From Neurospora intermedia (lineage: Eukaryota > Ascomycota > Sordariomycetes > Sordariales > Sordariaceae): a DNA stretch of 64,000 nucleotides. The DNA is taken from NCBI GenBank assembly GCA_037102815.1, contig BTPP01000004.1, positions 4,092,001-4,156,000 on the forward strand, written 5' to 3'. The notes under the pieces were generated by a model. The model worked only from the letters and a program-made list of their open reading frames with translations, ran no database searches and was not told where the DNA came from. Positions 11,207 to 23,458 of the stretch are shown piece by piece (position 1 is the first letter of the stretch; each line of letters begins with the position of its first letter). Both the position numbers and the translations under genes were made by a program.

Positions 11207-14106
11207 TGTGTCTGTGATATGTGGGTGAGGAGAAGTTGGGGCTCGTTTATGGCGGTGGTGGGTAGTCTGAGGATGGAGCTGAAGGAGATTGTGCGTATGT
11301 AGCCGGGCTCTGCACAGATACCACTGTCGAGGATGTGGTGATGGTTGGCAGTGGTGAATGTTGGGTCAAGTAGAAGGGCGATTGAATCGCCATACAAGTT
11401 AAGGTGCCAGTATGGTTTAGAATAGGTAATTCGTAGATAATATCGTAGACGGATAGGTACGAGATCGACGACTTCAGGTGTTCGAATGCAGTAGGCGTTC
11501 AGTATAGGTCCAGTTGGTAGCAATTCTTCAGTTGTTGGAGGAGTTGTTCTCTGCGCCTTCTTGATCTTTGTAAACTTGATAATTCAAATAGTTCGATCTG
11601 TATGGGTTTTGTATTCTAGGAACGATCTAACCACGCAGTCGTAATCAAGAACTTGACCGAACCTCCAGACTGACATCGATCCATGTTGTTACGCTCTTGG
11701 CCGGATACCCTGTTGTCTTTGTTGTTCCCGCTGCCAAACACTTGGTCTGGTCTTGGCATACACCGACCTCTGATACATTGTAATACCGCATGTGATTACT
11801 CTACTGATTGCATAAGAAGTTTTCGGGTTATTGTGGTAGTGTACTGTAGTATTTCTTATAGTTATAACTAACATATCACTAGTACTTCCTTCCAATCATA
11901 TTAGCAGTGACTTCCTTTACAGTGACATAAGATAGAATGAGGATTTGGTAGAGTCAATATCATTTACTGCGCAGTCTTCCAAGATTTTGATTTTGACCAA
12001 AAACTGATATTGCGATGCATTTGGAGTGTGTGTGCCCGAACAGACTGGGCGTTTGGCGGCCAAGAATGGACCAGATGTTTGGTGTTGGAAATGACGTCAT
12101 ATCCCCCCCCCAGAGGATCGTAAAGTGCACTAACGACCCCATCCCCTATAGCGGGGAAACCAGCAGCAGAAGGAAGTCACTTACATGACCTGACGTCCAA
12201 TGATGTCCTCAGATGCCGTCTTAACCGTCGAGCCGACAGAGATGAAACTCGTATACGCGGAGACAGAAAAGCAGACAAAAGCACGAGGTAACACAATATG
12301 CCAAACTTCACACTCAATTATTCCATGGCTAATGAACTGTTTACTCATTTGCTTCATACGACAGGGGGATGCTCGGAAGAGCGCCAATCCAAACACTGAC
12401 ATCATGCACCTCGGCTGGCTAGGAGTTGACGTTGATGATGCACTCATTTGGCGTCGAAAAAAACGCCTTTTCAATGATCTTCGACTCAGTCCGATATATT
12501 GAACTTATGAATGTAGATGAAAATGGCCGAAATTCACCAACATACCTAAGATGTCAGTGCCGATCACGCTAAATTACTTTGCAAGTCCATCATATCTAAT
12601 TCATGTTCTCTCCGTCTGAGTAGAAGCTTCCATGTGTTCGAGGCCAGCCCTAGCCATTCATCAATCAGCTCATCGCATCCGGATTATCATCTGCTCGACT
12701 GGCTGCGACTTCCCGTGTTATCTCATCGAATTGAATGTCTACTTAACTGGGGGATTGTGGATGCCATGGAGGAACTCCAGGCTGGCAGGGAAGTTGTGGC
12801 AGAGAAGCCAAGCATGAGGCCTCGTCGAGTTCTTGTTCCCGCCTGACACGACCGCTTTGCTGAGCGACCCACGAGTTCAGACTCGGCGAACGTGCTGGCG
12901 TATCCTCGCTGTGTTGATATCCCAGAGAATCGATCCGTAGCGTCGTTGGGCGAAGAAAGGAAGATTGAGGCGGCTGGTTGTTGAGGCTGAGGTTTTGTTC
13001 GGGTACGATCATATTTCTGTCGCCGCATCCAGATGGGAGGGAGGATATGTTCCTCATGCGAGGGCGTCGACCTTTGAATGTGATGCAGGGTGATAGTAAG
13101 TAGTTTGCATAATAGTGGCTGACATGCTGGATTTTTCTCGTGCCATTCGAAACTGCAGTCGTCGCAAGGGATTCGTTTTACGACGGGTCGGAAGAGCTGA
13201 CTTTTTAGGGTTGATGTGAATACATCATGGCAGATGCCAAGTTCCGCATGTCAACGATATTTGCTGGATATGCAACCTCTTCAAAACTCGCGTACAGTAC
13301 GGGACTTCGGCAATGTTGATGGACAGAATTTACTGCTGATATTGAACTGTGTTACCCGACGTGTGTGGTTGATGCAGCAATTTATTCACCTTTTCATACC
13401 ACCAACAGAAGCTGCCGACACTCTCGACATGGGCAACGGTCTCAGTCGTCTCTGATGTCGGGGACGGATGAGTCAAGATCAGAAAACCTATCACAACCCA
13501 AACACCTGCGGCAGGTGCTCCCCAACTCTTTTCTGAGGGCACCAAATATGTAGAACCGAGCATATGTATGCCTGATTATGCTTGATTTCCATGGAAGTTG
13601 AAAAGCTATGCCTTGAGGTTTTGCAGTAGGTAGGAAAAGGCAGGGCATTAGAAGAGTTGAAGTTACCTACAGTGCTCCGGGGTCTTACGCTGTTTCCTCT
13701 ACTCTTTTTATCGGATACAAAAAGCATATATTCGTGCAGTGTGCTTTCTGAATATGCCTGATTTCCCAGAAAGCTTAATCCGGATGCCTCGAGTCTTTGC
13801 GGTAGGCGTCAAACTCAGCAACCGTAACCTCGGACCTCCGAACCTGCATACACAGTTGCAGAAGTGAGCTTCACTCGTGCAGAAAGAATAACCGGTCACA
13901 AGGATGAAAGCAAATAGATAGGACCCGACCCGGGCTCTCCTAGCAGGTACTTAAACTACTGTATCCCCCCTCTCAAATTCTTCTCACAACATTCAACCAA
14001 ACTTTGATAATTACATCATACAAAAATTCTATCAAGTATTCTCAGACCGTCAGACCATCCAACAATTGGACTATTAGACCTGACTTCCTCGAAGGTGTTC
14101 TTCCAA
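11207..14106. other. Intergenic region, no gene supported
   Basis: About 2.9 kb upstream of the DUF3074 gene. Only short, overlapping open frames on both strands are present. No tRNA, transposon or conserved protein fragment is visible. The promoter of the minus-strand DUF3074 gene lies at its left edge. The right edge (about 13970-14106) becomes CT-rich and A-rich like a transcribed leader of the next gene. Confidence 0.5.
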
Positions 14107-14185
14107 GTATGTCTCTTACTTACTATTCTACTCTCTACTTTCCCGTCTCTCCAACTCCTTTCTAACATACTAATAAATATTGTAG
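14107..14185 (+). other. Probable 5' UTR intron of the PPPY membrane protein gene
   Basis: The sequence has a GTATGT donor at 14107, a near-perfect fungal branch site (ATACTAATA, around 14168) and a TAG acceptor ending at 14185, one base before the ATG at 14187. The 79-nt length is normal for this genome. The presence of a complete set of splice signals directly before the ATG is the main reason I accept the small downstream ORF as a real gene. Confidence 0.7.
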
Positions 14186-14186
14186 G

Positions 14187-14576
14187 ATGAACGATACTAT
14201 GCCGATAGCCCATAAGGCTAGTAACGCCAATTTCCAAACCTACACTTTGATTCCAGTCATCATCAGTTGGGTTTTCATCGGTTATTTCTGGTTTTGGTAC
14301 CGATCGACGAAAGTTTGGGTTCGGTGCAACGGAAATTTCAATACTCTTGCCGACGTACCAGATAACACACAACGAACGCGTCTTACAAGAATATGCCTAG
14401 CCTCTATCTTGTTTCTTGGAGTATGGCCGATAGACGTACTAGGCTGTATCGTCTGGCGGGTGCTAGGTACATGCAACAACGAACAAGGCCTGCAGAAAAC
14501 ACTGCCAATTACGAGATCACAACACGGACTACCACCTCCCCCCTACGATATTGGCGGTGCCCGAAGTGCTTCATAA
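14187..14576 (+). CDS. Small two-helix membrane protein with C-terminal PPPY motif
   Basis: A 129-aa protein of unknown family. It has two hydrophobic segments, residues ~19-40 (rich in Trp, Phe and Tyr) and ~72-94, separated by a polar loop of about 30 residues. The cytosolic-looking tail contains LPPPPYDIGG near the C terminus, a PPxY motif. PPxY motifs are the standard docking site for WW domains of Rsp5/Nedd4-type ubiquitin ligases, so the protein could be an Rsp5 substrate or adaptor; that is inference. The start is supported by a well-formed leader intron ending one base upstream. No homolog is recognised from memory. It could still be a non-coding transcript with a chance ORF, but two clean membrane segments plus the splice signals argue against that. 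Confidence 0.6.
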   Translation: MNDTMPIAHKASNANFQTYTLIPVIISWVFIGYFWFWYRSTKVWVRCNGNFNTLADVPDNTQRTRLTRICLASILFLGVWPIDVLGCIVWRVLGTCNNEQGLQKTLPITRSQHGLPPPPYDIGGARSAS

Positions 14577-14644
14577 ATCACTTAGCCGGTCGATAGCGTT
14601 GAGCGTGGTGTTTTCGGCGAGGAGGTGATGGTTGTGGTGGAGTG

Positions 14645-14676
<32 letters not shown>

Positions 14677-17600
14677 GAGGCAGGAGCGGAAGATGGGGGC
14701 TGATTGAAGCCACAGCGTGTTTCGGTTTGCTGACTTTTCTCCGTCGCTCGAACGCCTGAATTGGTGGTAACAATCCAAAAGCGATGATGTAGATGAGAGC
14801 AATGAAGTAGCATGCCAGCTTGGCTATAGCAGCAAGAGAGAAGAGAAAGAGAAAGTGGTGGGCGAGAAGTGTCAGCTCAAGTAGGACGGCGGTGCTCTTA
14901 GTACTTAGCACAAAGCAACAATCGAACCCGACTCCTCGAAGTTCGAGTCCGTCAACCTCGTACCGGCGCATGACAGCAGTAAACTCTTCCGGCCTTGAGC
15001 CGCCTCACCCCAATGAACCAGAAAGCCTTGTGGTGACAAGCTGTCGGGACAATGGGTGCTCGACCCCTCTCATGTTCTCGAGTGTACCGCTGTGTTTACA
15101 TATATGAGAAAGGCCGCATCTCCTCACTTGTATTCATGGAAGATGGCCCTCTCTTGCTAGCAGCCGGGGGACAAGCTTTGGGACGTCGTCTACATATATC
15201 TGACATAGCTGTATCCCAGCCGAGATCCGGATAGAGTCTAATTGTTTTTTTGAGATTGGAGGGAGGGTCAGCTTAAAGATGGATTGGTCGGAGTCGGAAC
15301 GGGCGAGACCGGATCAGACGGGATGCTACTTGGATGGTAGGACACTACTGTAGTGTGTGAGCTGTGCCGCCTCATGTCGTTTGCCGTTTAAGTTTAGAAA
15401 TATGCTGGCTGGGCAGGGTCTTGCCAAGTGAAGCGATCGATGTCGTGGAAAGTTCAAGTGGAAGTTTTTTAAAGTCGGAAGGTTGCAATGCCCGGGCAGA
15501 TATCGTTCCATCTCAGCCTCCGAGACTCCGGCACTGCTCCATGGTACGTACATACAAAGAGCTGAGCCTGGCAGGGTTGTTCACGATGGAGCTTGTGAAC
15601 GGAAGGAACAAGGGCAAAGGGCGATCAGACACACCTTCCCCAGAGTTCATGACTCGAGGCATTTGCAACTTTCGAGTCTCGATCGGGTAAGGCAGGAAGG
15701 CATCCACCAGTCAAGGTACCTTCCCTTTCGTAGAGTAGTGTATAACATGTATATTCGTCATCATCATGACCAGAAAACATCCAGTTGCTTCTTCAGGAAA
15801 GAAAGGCAGGGTGCCAGGCAACTTCGGAATGTCAACCTTACTATCAGACCACAGAGATGCCGAGATCCATCGACTGTCAATCCCGAGATCCCATTCGAGT
15901 TCCGTCTCTGCCGTCGAGGTTACAGCAGTGTTGTGCAGAACTTCGGCGTTGAGCCAGGTGGAGCCGTCAACAAGAGTCCACAGAGGGAGGAGCCCTAGCC
16001 CCTCCGGCTATTTTAGTGTTAAATTCAGGTTCCCTGCAACCGACTGCAACTGCAACTGTATCTGCATCCTCACCACCTACTGGGTACGACATCTTGAGAT
16101 GCAAGATGCCACCCATCCATTGATGTACTATTACACGCCTCTACACTACGTATGCCGGGCGGAAGGAAGTGCGGAATTGGCAGCAAAATATTGTCGACGT
16201 AGACCACCATCTTGGAGAGCAATTGTCGTCGTCGTGTCGTGCTGCTAGGTCCGTGCAGGGGCTGAGGCCGGACCGGGCACCTACTTCTTCCTTCTTGGCA
16301 CCCCGACCACCGGCCCGGTACCTGCCTACCGGCTGTCAAAGGAAAGTGTCCAACGCTGGGACACACTTGGCATCATCTCTCCTCGGTTGCGATGTTCGGA
16401 GCCCTGCTGGAACGTTCGGAAGGGAAAAGTCACGAGCGCACGACTCGGGCTACCTAGACCGAAACCACCGACTCGAATGCTGAGACGGCAGTGCATGTGA
16501 CATATCCTGGCAGCGCTCGAGGCTCCTGTCGCTTTGACATGTGCCTTCCACGCCACTCTCTGCATTCTGTTTTGACATGTTTAGTGTAGTTGACAAGTAG
16601 TCAAAACGCAGGGACCAGTTCGCACCGACCAGATGGGATGAATGCCATCGAGTGCCACTCTGCCAGAGCCGCAGCGACTACCCCTGTTCCCCCAGTGCTG
16701 GCGCTTGATATGAATTGGTTTCCTCCGTCTTTCTCGCTGGCTTTGTTCCCATGCGCTCCATCACGTCTCGCCGTTTCCCAGGGTCCAAAGGTCTGGCTCT
16801 CCTCTTTGACACATATCCAACCCTGGCGTGCCTGAGAGACGAGAGGCAAAGAGAGTCTGTGTCAACTGCCGGGCCAATCGCATATTTGTATGACGTGAAC
16901 CTGTTTTGTATCAATGGGGGGGATCGATGGTTGTTCATCCCAAAAACCCACAAAACCCGCCAACTTGATAGGGAATAGGGCACTCCTTGCAGAGGGTTTA
17001 AGGCCCGATGCCAGGTCTAGAGGTCCCACTCGGGCGGGTTCCTTCCACATGGATCGTTTCCGAAGCCTTTGCAAAGACAAGACAGCGCCCCGATCTAGGA
17101 TCAGTCAGACTCGGACCCTTTCAGTGTCCAGCAACTTCCCATGCTGACGGGTGGACGGCATGGACGGCGCCGTTAGAGAAAGGAGGACGATAGGATAGGA
17201 TGACTAAGAACCAGGACGAAGAGGCGGGACGGGACGAATCGAGACACGGAATTTGTTTTAACCAGCGCTAGGTCTGGTCTAGTTTTTGGGGGTGTTTCTA
17301 GATTCGGTGTAGCTCCAAACGGATCCGCGCATTTTTAGCCCAAGCAAGGTTGCAAGATTGAACGAAGAAAAAAAAAAAAAAAAAAAAAGACAGAGGGCGG
17401 CCACCAGTTTAATAGAGGCTAAAAACAGTCATTCTTCCCAACTCCAATTCCTATTACAAGGCCAAGCAACCAATCCTAGCTGAGTCGCTTATCACGCAGC
17501 CACAGCCTTCTGCTAAAGCTTCAGCTTTTCTTATCCCCCGCCTCCCCTTCAGGATTCTTCCATTTTGCTTTCTTTCTCTCCTTCTTCCTCACCTAAGCAC

Positions 17601-17729
17601 ACCTAATTTCTTACCTCCACCCTCCCTCCGTGTTCTTCCCCTCCCCTCTCGAGGCCATCTAGGTCGCCAGTCCCATATCGCGTCGTCGCGCTCGTCAATT
17701 CGAAGAAAAATAACGACAAACGACCAACC
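14577..17729. other. Intergenic region with a 30-nt G tract
   Basis: About 3.1 kb between the small membrane protein and the NADH dehydrogenase gene. It contains a pure G tract (14644-14673) and a 21-nt A tract (17368-17388). The last ~200 bp before 17730 are CT-rich, as expected for the leader of a strongly expressed fungal gene. Open frames in this stretch are short and mutually overlapping, and I support none of them. Confidence 0.55.
14644..14673. repeat. Homopolymer tract, 30 G on the + strand
   Basis: Thirty consecutive G residues are followed by CAGGAGGCAGGAGCGG. A tract of this length can form G-quadruplex structures and is unstable in replication. It lies about 70 nt past the stop codon of the 129-aa membrane protein. 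Confidence 0.95.
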
Positions 17730-19626
17730 ATGGCGTCCACATCCAGAGCTTTGGGCAGGCTTTCGGCCCCCTCCATGGGCGTTGCCCGTCTCCAGACCCA
17801 GGCCGTTTCTAGGCTGCTCAGCTCTGCGCCTCGTCGCGCTCTCATCTCCGAGTCCAGGCAGGTTGCTGTCACTCAGCAGATTCGTCGCGCCCACACAGAG
17901 ACTACTCCTCTTCCTGAGCCCCCCAAGGAACGTCGTCGGTTCCGCAAGTTGAGGTGGCTCTGGAGGGCACCTCTCTTCGCCTCCCTCGCCGGTATCGCCT
18001 ATGTCGGTTGGGGTGTCTACGAGGAGAGAAACCCTGGTCCTCAGGTCGAGCCTGACCCGTCCAAGAAGACTCTCGTTGTTCTTGGTGAGTTTTAACCCTT
18101 GCGCATACGAGATAGCTACACGCGCAGCTTTGCGCCATGCGCTTTCTCTCCATCTACGAGTTCAAACTGACTGATATCGCTCAGGCACTGGCTGGGGCTC
18201 CGTCTCTCTTCTCAAGAAGCTCGACACTGAGCACTACAATGTCATCGTCATCTCGCCCCGCAACTACTTCCTCTTCACTCCCCTGCTCCCGTCCTGCACC
18301 ACCGGTCTGATCGAGCACCGTTCCATCATGGAGCCCATCCGCACCATTCTGCGCCACAAGAAGGCCAACGTCAAGTTCTACGAGGCTGAGGCCAGCTCCG
18401 TGGATCCCGAGCGCAAGGTCGTCCGCGTCCTCGATACCTCCGAGATCCGCGGCGACGTCGTTGAGACCGAGATCCCCTACGACATGCTGGTGGTTGGTGT
18501 CGGTGCTGAAAACGCCACTTTCGGTATCCCCGGTGTCCGTGAGCACACCTGCTTCCTCAAGGAGATTGGTGATGCCCAGCGCATTCGCAAGAAGATCATG
18601 GACTGCGTCGAGACTGCCGCTTTCAAGGGCCAGTCCCAGGAGGAGATTGACCGTCTTCTGCACATGGTTGTCGTTGGTGGTGGCCCTACTGGTGTCGAGT
18701 TCGCTGGCGAGCTCCAGGATTTCTTCGAGGAGGACATCAAGAAGCTGATTCCCGATATTGCTGACCGCTTCCGTGTCACCCTCATCGAGGCTCTTCCCAA
18801 CGTCCTTCCCAGCTTCTCCAAGCAGCTGATCGAGTACACCGAGAGCACCTTCAAGGAGGAGAAGATTGACATTATGACCAAGACCATGGTCAAGAGGGTC
18901 ACCGAAAAGACTGTCGAGGCCGAGATCAGCAAGCCCGATGGTACCCGTGAGAAGATTACTCTTCCCTACGGTCTCCTCGTCTGGGCCACTGGCAACGCCG
19001 TGCGCCCCGTCGTCAAGGACCTCATGGAGCGCATCCCTGCCCAGAAGGACTCTCGCCGCGGTCTTGCCGTGAACGAGTACCTCGTTGTTCAGGGTACCCG
19101 CGACATCTGGGCTGTCGGTGACTGCGCCGTCGCTGGATACGCCCCTACCGCCCAGGTTGCCTCTCAGGAGGGTAACTTCCTGGCTGGTCTCTTCAACAAC
19201 ATGGCTCGCACCGAGGTCCTTGAGCAGCGCGTCCGCGAGCTCAGCGGTTCCCTCAACCTTGCGCCCGGCAACGCTGCCGAGATCTCCAAGGAGATCGAGG
19301 AGCATGAGCGCCAGCTCCGCCGCATCAAGGACATCAAGCCCTTCCACTACTCTCACCAGGGTTCTCTTGCCTACATTGGAAGCGAGAAGGCCGTCGCTGA
19401 TGTGAGCTGGTTCAACGGAAACCTTGCCTCTGGTGGCAGCCTTACCTTCCTCTTCTGGAGGAGTGCTTACCTGTCCATGTGCTTCAGCAGTAAGTTTTCC
19501 CCAGGAATGTAATTACTTTCTAAGAAGCAGTATGACTAACATTTCCTGCCAGCTCGCAACCGTCTCCTTGTCATTAACGACTGGGTTAAGTCCAAGCTCT
19601 TCGGCCGCGACGTTTCTCGCGAGTAA
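17730..19626 (+). CDS. nde-2: Alternative (type II, rotenone-insensitive) NAD(P)H:ubiquinone oxidoreductase, probably external
   Basis: This is a single-subunit flavoenzyme of the mitochondrial inner membrane that passes electrons from NAD(P)H to ubiquinone without pumping protons. There are three exons, 17730-18084, 18185-19489 and 19553-19626, giving 577 aa. An Arg/Ser-rich presequence (~1-55) precedes a hydrophobic anchor (~78-97). The FAD site GTGWGS lies at 119-124 and the NAD(P)H site GGGPTG at 283-288. The AVGDCA block and the C-terminal membrane-binding block ending in VKSKLFGRDVSRE are also present. There is no EF-hand insertion, which separates it from the calcium-binding N. crassa NDE1. 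The anchor between presequence and FAD domain is typical of enzymes facing the intermembrane space. The nde-2 assignment is inference; an ndi-1 or nde-3 identity is not excluded by the sequence alone. Confidence 0.9.
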
Positions 19627-20442
19627 ACGACCTGCCGCAACTATGGCATGACTTGAAATTCAATCTCTCCTTCCTGCACGCTCTTTTGGCATGTTTAGCG
19701 TGTCTCTTGTATAGCGAGTGCGGACCTGGGGACTTCTTTGCCTTTTCTTCTTCTGGAGTCTCGGGCTGTTTTGGTCATAGAAAATGGGGGTTTTTAGACG
19801 GGTTTTTAAAGGAGGATTTAGACGAGGGGGCAATGAAACGAACGGGTTCTTTTTTTATGTTTTCTTTTGTATGACGTCCTACAATTCTCTTCAAGTATCC
19901 TGTATGAAACATTTGAGTTATTCTTGCAGCCCTCACAGCAGTACGTACTGTCTTCTTGTCCATTTCTTTTCGCCTGTTATCAAGGGCTATCAAGACATAT
20001 CTCCGACGGAACCACCTGTCTGGGCTGTTGCGTCTGAAACTGTATAGATTAAAAGTTATTCACATTGAGGCCTGTATCGCTATCTTTGCAGTACCGCTCA
20101 ACTTTACGAGCTCGTTGGAGGTTTGATTTCTAGAACAGTCAAATCAGAATCCTGTGGAATAGAACTGAGTTGTGGTGGTGATGTCGGCCCCTGAGATGAG
20201 CACAACAAGGAACAGGGTTAGGGTTACATTACGCAGTACCGACGTATCGCACTTTTGCTCCTCACAGGCAATCGACACAATCGTCATATGTCCGTTTTTG
20301 CTCTTACAGATAATTTTGAGAGCTGGACTCAACAACCAGCTTAAAGCCCATTGTTTGTCCGGAAAAAAAGAACATTAGACAAGTATTTCACAAAGACGCA
20401 CATTTCATGTGGACATTCCATGTTCTCTGATACAGCGACATA
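19627..20442. other. Intergenic region with an interstitial telomere-like unit
   Basis: This 816-bp gap contains the 3' UTR of the NADH dehydrogenase gene and the promoter of the Misato gene. A 13-nt telomere-like stretch (AGGGTTAGGGTTA, 20214-20226) sits here. No ORF is supported. Confidence 0.55.
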
Positions 20443-22333
20443 ATGCACGAAATTATCACGCTGCAGCTCGGGCAGCAGAGCAATTATCTAGCCACGCATT
20501 TCTGGAACGCCCAGGTAAGCATGTTCATTGATTTCACTTGGAACCGCGGAAACAGCTGACACTTTCTCAGGAATCATATTTTACATATTCCGAGGATCAA
20601 GAGCCAGCCATCAACCATGATATCCACTGGCGTCCCGGCATCGGTGCGGATGGCACCGAAACCTACATGCCGCGGACCGTCATCTACGATCTGAAGGGTG
20701 GCTTTGGGTCCATGGCAAAGACGAATGCGCTGTATAACGACCTTGAGGAGGGACAGACGCCCCAAGCATTGTGGTAAGTTCAGTTGGGCATCACTCTCGG
20801 TCTGGTGGACATCTTTCACCAGATTCCGTCATTTTCGATCGACATCCTTCCAGCGTTCAAACCCATCCTCCCCTTCGTCTACCTCCTGACTCACCTCCCC
20901 CTCCTTTCTCACCACAGGAATGGACCAACCGTACTCCAAAAACAGCCCGCCATCCCACAATCCGCCTATCAACAATCCCTCGACGCCGGCCTCGAGCCCC
21001 CTCCCCTCACCACGGACACCGTCCGCTACTGGTCTGATTTCAACCGGGTCTTCTACCACCCGCGCTCCGTCGTCCAGCTGAACGAGTACGAGCTCAATTC
21101 GTCCATCATGCCATTCGAGCGCTACGCGACGGGCGAGGACCTGTTTGCGTCGCTGGACAAGGAACATGACCTTCTTGATCGGGACCTGCGGCCTTTTATC
21201 GAAGAGGCCGACCAGATGCAAGGGATCCAAGTCATGACAGGCCTGGACGACGCCTGGGGCGGGTTTGCGGCAAAATACCTGGAGAGGATACGAGATGAGT
21301 ACGGCAAGACGGCCCTGTTTGTTTGGGGCAGCGAGCAGGAGTCGGCGGCGAGGGCTGGGGGATTGAGCAGGGAGAAGAGACTGCTGAGATTGGCGAACAA
21401 GGCGAGGACAATGACGGAGGTGTATAAGTATGCGAGCGTTGTCGTGCCGTTTACGGTGCCTGCGACGCTGCCGGGGAGTGTGGTGCTGGATGCGGGCTCG
21501 CAGTGGCATAATACTGCGCTGTCGGCGGCGGCGATAGAGAGCGTCACGCTTCCGTCGCGGCTGAGGGATCCGGCGAACAGGGATACGATGGGTACGCTGG
21601 CTGATACGCTCAATGCGATGGGGAAGCAGAACGTGGCTAGCTTGGGGATGAGCTTTGCTCCAGAGCCGACGGAGGAGGAAGATGTAGTCATGGAAGGGAC
21701 GCAGGATTTCAGGCAGAGGCAGAAGTTGCTCAACCAGAAGTCGAGTAGACATGCGGCTGTGATGGCGAAGGAGAACCCGGAGGGAGTGTTTCTCGATATT
21801 AACTTTACTCCCACCGATCAGTTGGACTATGTCCGTCGCCGTGGTGGCGGCGATGATGACAGACCGAGGGTGTTCAGTCAGGTGCTCATCTCGAGAGGTT
21901 ATGAGGTTGATGAGCAGGCGCAGGAAGCCAAGGAGGCTGAGGAGGACGAGAGGTTCCGCAGGAGGAGCTCGTACGAGACTGTTATGAGAAGGTCCGTTTT
22001 CTGTGTTCTTTTTTTTTCCCTTGTCATCTTTCGCTAACAAAGTCCCTCTCATGCAGTTATCACACACCCCTTCGCTTCCCTCTTCTAGACAGCTTCCCTC
22101 AGATCTTCAGGGATGACAGTGGTGAGCCATTGAAGAGAGGAGAAGGGATCAATGTCACTAGCAGTCTGTCTACGGATGCTTCAGTGCATAGGAGGCTGAA
22201 GTCCTTGAGGACTACGGTCGGTCGGTCGATTGGATTGGAGGATAGGGAACAGCTTGGAAACGAGCTGGCGGAGATGGCTGATGAATATCATGAGGGGTGG
22301 TCGAGTGGAAGTGATGATGGAGATGACGATTGA
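20443..22333 (+). CDS. dml1: DML1/Misato family protein (tubulin/FtsZ-like)
   Basis: A tubulin-like protein implicated, in yeast Dml1 and fly Misato, in mitochondrial DNA inheritance, mitochondrial morphology and chromosome partition. There are four exons, 20443-20514, 20571-20773, 20918-21991 and 22057-22333, giving 541 aa. The start [15 protein letters not shown] is the family hallmark, resembling the N terminus of tubulin. It is encoded by a 24-codon first exon. The Misato segment-II type block follows ([10 protein letters not shown]...[15 protein letters not shown]). The centre has a tubulin-3-like region including [17 protein letters not shown]. The C terminus is acidic (GSDDGDDD). Its stop is only about 105 nt from the stop of the convergent PI-PLC gene, so the 3' UTRs must be short or overlap. 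Splice frames are all consistent. Confidence 0.93.
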
Positions 22334-22438
22334 TCGGTCGACGCAGCAATCAACAACGTGTTCAAGTGTGAAGCAGACAAGACGATTAATCCCCGAGGTC
22401 CTTCTGCCTTTACACCAGACATTCAACTACCTGGGTAT

Positions 22439-23416
22439 CTAACCATCCAAACCCAACAACGCCCCAATCAAATCCCCCTCCCCTTCCATCTCCCAGAAAT
22501 CCATCACCACAACTCCCAACCTCTTCCCCTTTAACCCGTCCGGTCCATCATCCTTCAACAACGCCAACAACTTTTCGTTAACTCCTCCTTTCACCGTTCC
22601 ACCGCCAGTCACCTTAGGGACACCTTGCCGTTGTTCTTCCGGACCAAGCGCCATAACCTCCGGCGTAATGTTCGGTTCATTAAACACATGTTCCCCCGAG
22701 GTGAATGTGATCCACAACCCATCATCCTCATCATCCTCCCCGCGTGCACCCAGTCCTGCTCCGGGACCGCTCGCAGCAGCACCAGCAGCCGCCGCAGCCC
22801 GTAAATGGCCCTCCACAGCCTCCCACTTAGCCATTACATTCTCCGTCACACTTCCATTCATCCCACTCGGCAGGTCGTTAGGTTCAAAGTAGTCCTCGAT
22901 ATACGCCGTCTCGTTCCTCTTTTCCCCCTCTTCTACTCCCTTGCTCTGATCTCCGTCACCCACGTCAAGTTGATTATAGACCAACTCAAACCCTCTGTTG
23001 TTCTCCGGCCATAGGCTAGGAGAAAAGTTGAGTCCCGGTACAGCCAGCTGTTGATCGAGAGGCAAGTCGGGCAGGTCGAAGCGTTTGAGGAGGACGATCT
23101 TGCCACGGGCGTCTCCCAAAGTGGGCGGGAGGGAGTGTGACGGGTAGATGAAGCGGCGGGCGGCCGGGGTGGTGAGGAGGGAATGAAGGAGGCGTTGGAC
23201 TTGTGGGGTGTTGGAGGCGTGGGAGCGGGTTGGATGCTGTTAGTCTGTTAGCGAAGGGAGCGGGAGAGGTGGTGGTAACTTAATGGACGGTGATGATGAT
23301 GACCCCTTTTGTTTACATATAACCCAAACCAGTTATACCCACCCCAGATGAAACCCAAAACCAGAGCATGAATATGTAAACGAAAGAAAGAAAGAAAGAA
23401 AGGAAGAAAGAAAATG

Positions 23417-23458
<42 letters not shown>

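Noticed and set aside
14870-14955. A-box-like CAGCTCAAGTAGG and B-box-like AGTTCGAGTCC suggesting a tRNA
   Set aside because: Spacing is too long without a recognisable intron, and no acceptor or anticodon stem can be formed.
18181-19356. 391-codon open frame on the minus strand opposite the NADH dehydrogenase gene
   Set aside because: It is a codon-bias shadow of a strongly C-ending coding exon, with low-complexity Leu/Asp/Glu composition typical of antisense translation.
20829-22067. 412-codon minus-strand frame opposite dml1
   Set aside because: An antisense shadow of a conserved coding exon; Arg/His-rich with no family resemblance.
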